Source: a virus
Strand: one strand, 5' to 3'
Virus record (IMG/VR): IMGVR_UViG_3300031539_012188
Location: 1-64,000 of that record
DNA: 64,000 bases
Translations under genes and position numbers: made by a program
Notes under the pieces: generated by a model
The model's database searches: none
The model's input: the letters and a program-made list of their open reading frames with translations, nothing else
Told to the model about the DNA's origin: nothing
Part shown: positions 63,320 to 64,000 of the stretch, one piece after another
How the letters are laid out: every line of letters begins with the position of its first letter
Numbering within the stretch: position 1 is the first letter of the stretch

Positions 63320-64000
63320 AGTATAGGGGTGTAAAGACAGCGAAAAAAGCACAATAGGACGAAAAAAGCGGTGAAAAGAGTAGATTATGCTACGAAACAC
63401 ATAAAAAGGCGTCGAAATGTAGGCTCTAAAAGACCAATGAACAAAGAAAAAACTGGAATTGAGCGTAGAAGGTAGTGAACAACTGCACAAGGAAGCAAGG
63501 AAAACAGGGAATCGGGGCCTCCTTGCAAAAAAGAAAACAGGGAAAAACAGGCAACGAACGTAGTGACTATTGTTTATTGCTGTCTTTGAGGCAGAGGCAT
63601 AAAGACAGTAGATAATGATGAAAGAACACAAAGAAACGATACGTTATGGTCAAGTAAACATACACAAAATGCACTATTGCTAAAGTTGATAGGGAGGGAC
63701 TCAAGGTAAGAGACCAATGAACAAAGAGAAAACTACAGAAAACTGCGCGTGGCGTAAATGAACGTAATTGAGTACCTTGAGGCACTAAGACAGCACAGGG
63801 TGATAATAGAACACAGAAGAATCATACGTTATGGTAAAGTAAAGATACATAAAATGCACTATTGCATCAAATATTCAACTATACAAGACCCTGTGACCAT
63901 TATGATTAAACCCAGTTTGACATAATAATAGATGAATCATACGCGATTTAAAGTGACCAATGGGGTACAACTCCTGTGCGAAAACCATGCAATAGTGCAT
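63320..64000. repeat. non-coding region with degenerate repeats
   Basis: No convincing gene in 680 bases. A 16-base word AGACCAATGAACAAAG recurs at 63431 and 63711. A 42-base segment recurs with few changes at 63639-63680 and 63824-63865, each ending ATGCACTATTGC; the same 12-mer is inverted at 63989-64000 at the window edge. The plus strand is purine-rich. Possible regulatory, RNA-coding or recombination region. Confidence 0.6.

Noticed and set aside
63314-63785. Two minus-strand open frames rich in Phe, Ser and Leu
   Set aside because: Composition follows from the purine-rich plus strand; no ribosome sites or recognisable domains.

Overview
The window is part of a tailed bacteriophage genome (Caudoviricetes, siphovirus-like). 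Evidence includes a terminase pair, a portal, a prohead protease/scaffold, a major capsid protein, a long tape-measure gene (1046 aa, about 150 nm at the usual 1.5 angstrom per residue) and a distal tail/baseplate set. There are no sheath or contractile-tail genes. Shine-Dalgarno sites and sigma70-type promoters point to a bacterial host. The class III (oxygen-sensitive) ribonucleotide reductase suggests an anaerobic or facultative host. No integrase, excisionase or lysogeny repressor is recognisable. The host phylum cannot be read from the sequence. The first gene is cut by the left edge.

Layout. (1) 1-15.9 kb, plus strand: replication, recombination and nucleotide metabolism. It holds a run of ribbon-helix-helix-like proteins, a probable ssDNA-binding protein, a deoxyribosyltransferase-like enzyme, a consensus promoter followed by structured RNA and a tRNA-like element, a primase-helicase, a uracil-DNA-glycosylase/DNA polymerase A fusion, an MT-A70 methyltransferase, NrdD, a RuvC-like resolvase, a Cas4/RecB-like nuclease, a GIY-YIG homing endonuclease and an SNF2 helicase. 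(2) 15.9-54.9 kb, minus strand: the virion and lysis operon, transcribed from a strong promoter at 54.95 kb. Order: terS, terL, a phosphoesterase, portal (with an intein), neck protein, protease/scaffold, capsid, connector, a beta-propeller tail-tube candidate, frameshifted tail chaperone, tape measure, baseplate and fibres, holin candidate. (3) 55.0-59.5 kb, minus strand: small accessory genes. Five of them are each driven by a near-identical promoter cassette; one encodes a C5-cytosine methyltransferase. (4) 59.5-60.3 kb: a repeat-rich non-coding divergence region, possibly an origin. (5) 60.3-63.3 kb, plus strand: a tightly coupled set of very small genes with hairpins in their gaps. (6) 63.25-64.0 kb: non-coding, with a predicted pseudoknot and degenerate repeats.

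The most striking content is a glycan-synthesis island split over two places in the structural operon (20.96-24.53 kb and 35.87-45.63 kb). It carries about nine glycosyltransferase genes, four SAM methyltransferases, a DegT-type sugar aminotransferase and an N-acetyltransferase. One block lies directly upstream of a tail protein that contains an uninterrupted Thr/Ser tract of about 105 residues, a classic form for an O-glycosylation acceptor. I infer that the phage may glycosylate its own virion. Other notable items are a major tail protein with a beta-propeller, a tail chaperone extension needing a +1 or -2 frameshift, an in-frame TGA in a Cys-rich small gene, and strong hairpins directly after both the capsid and tail-tube genes.
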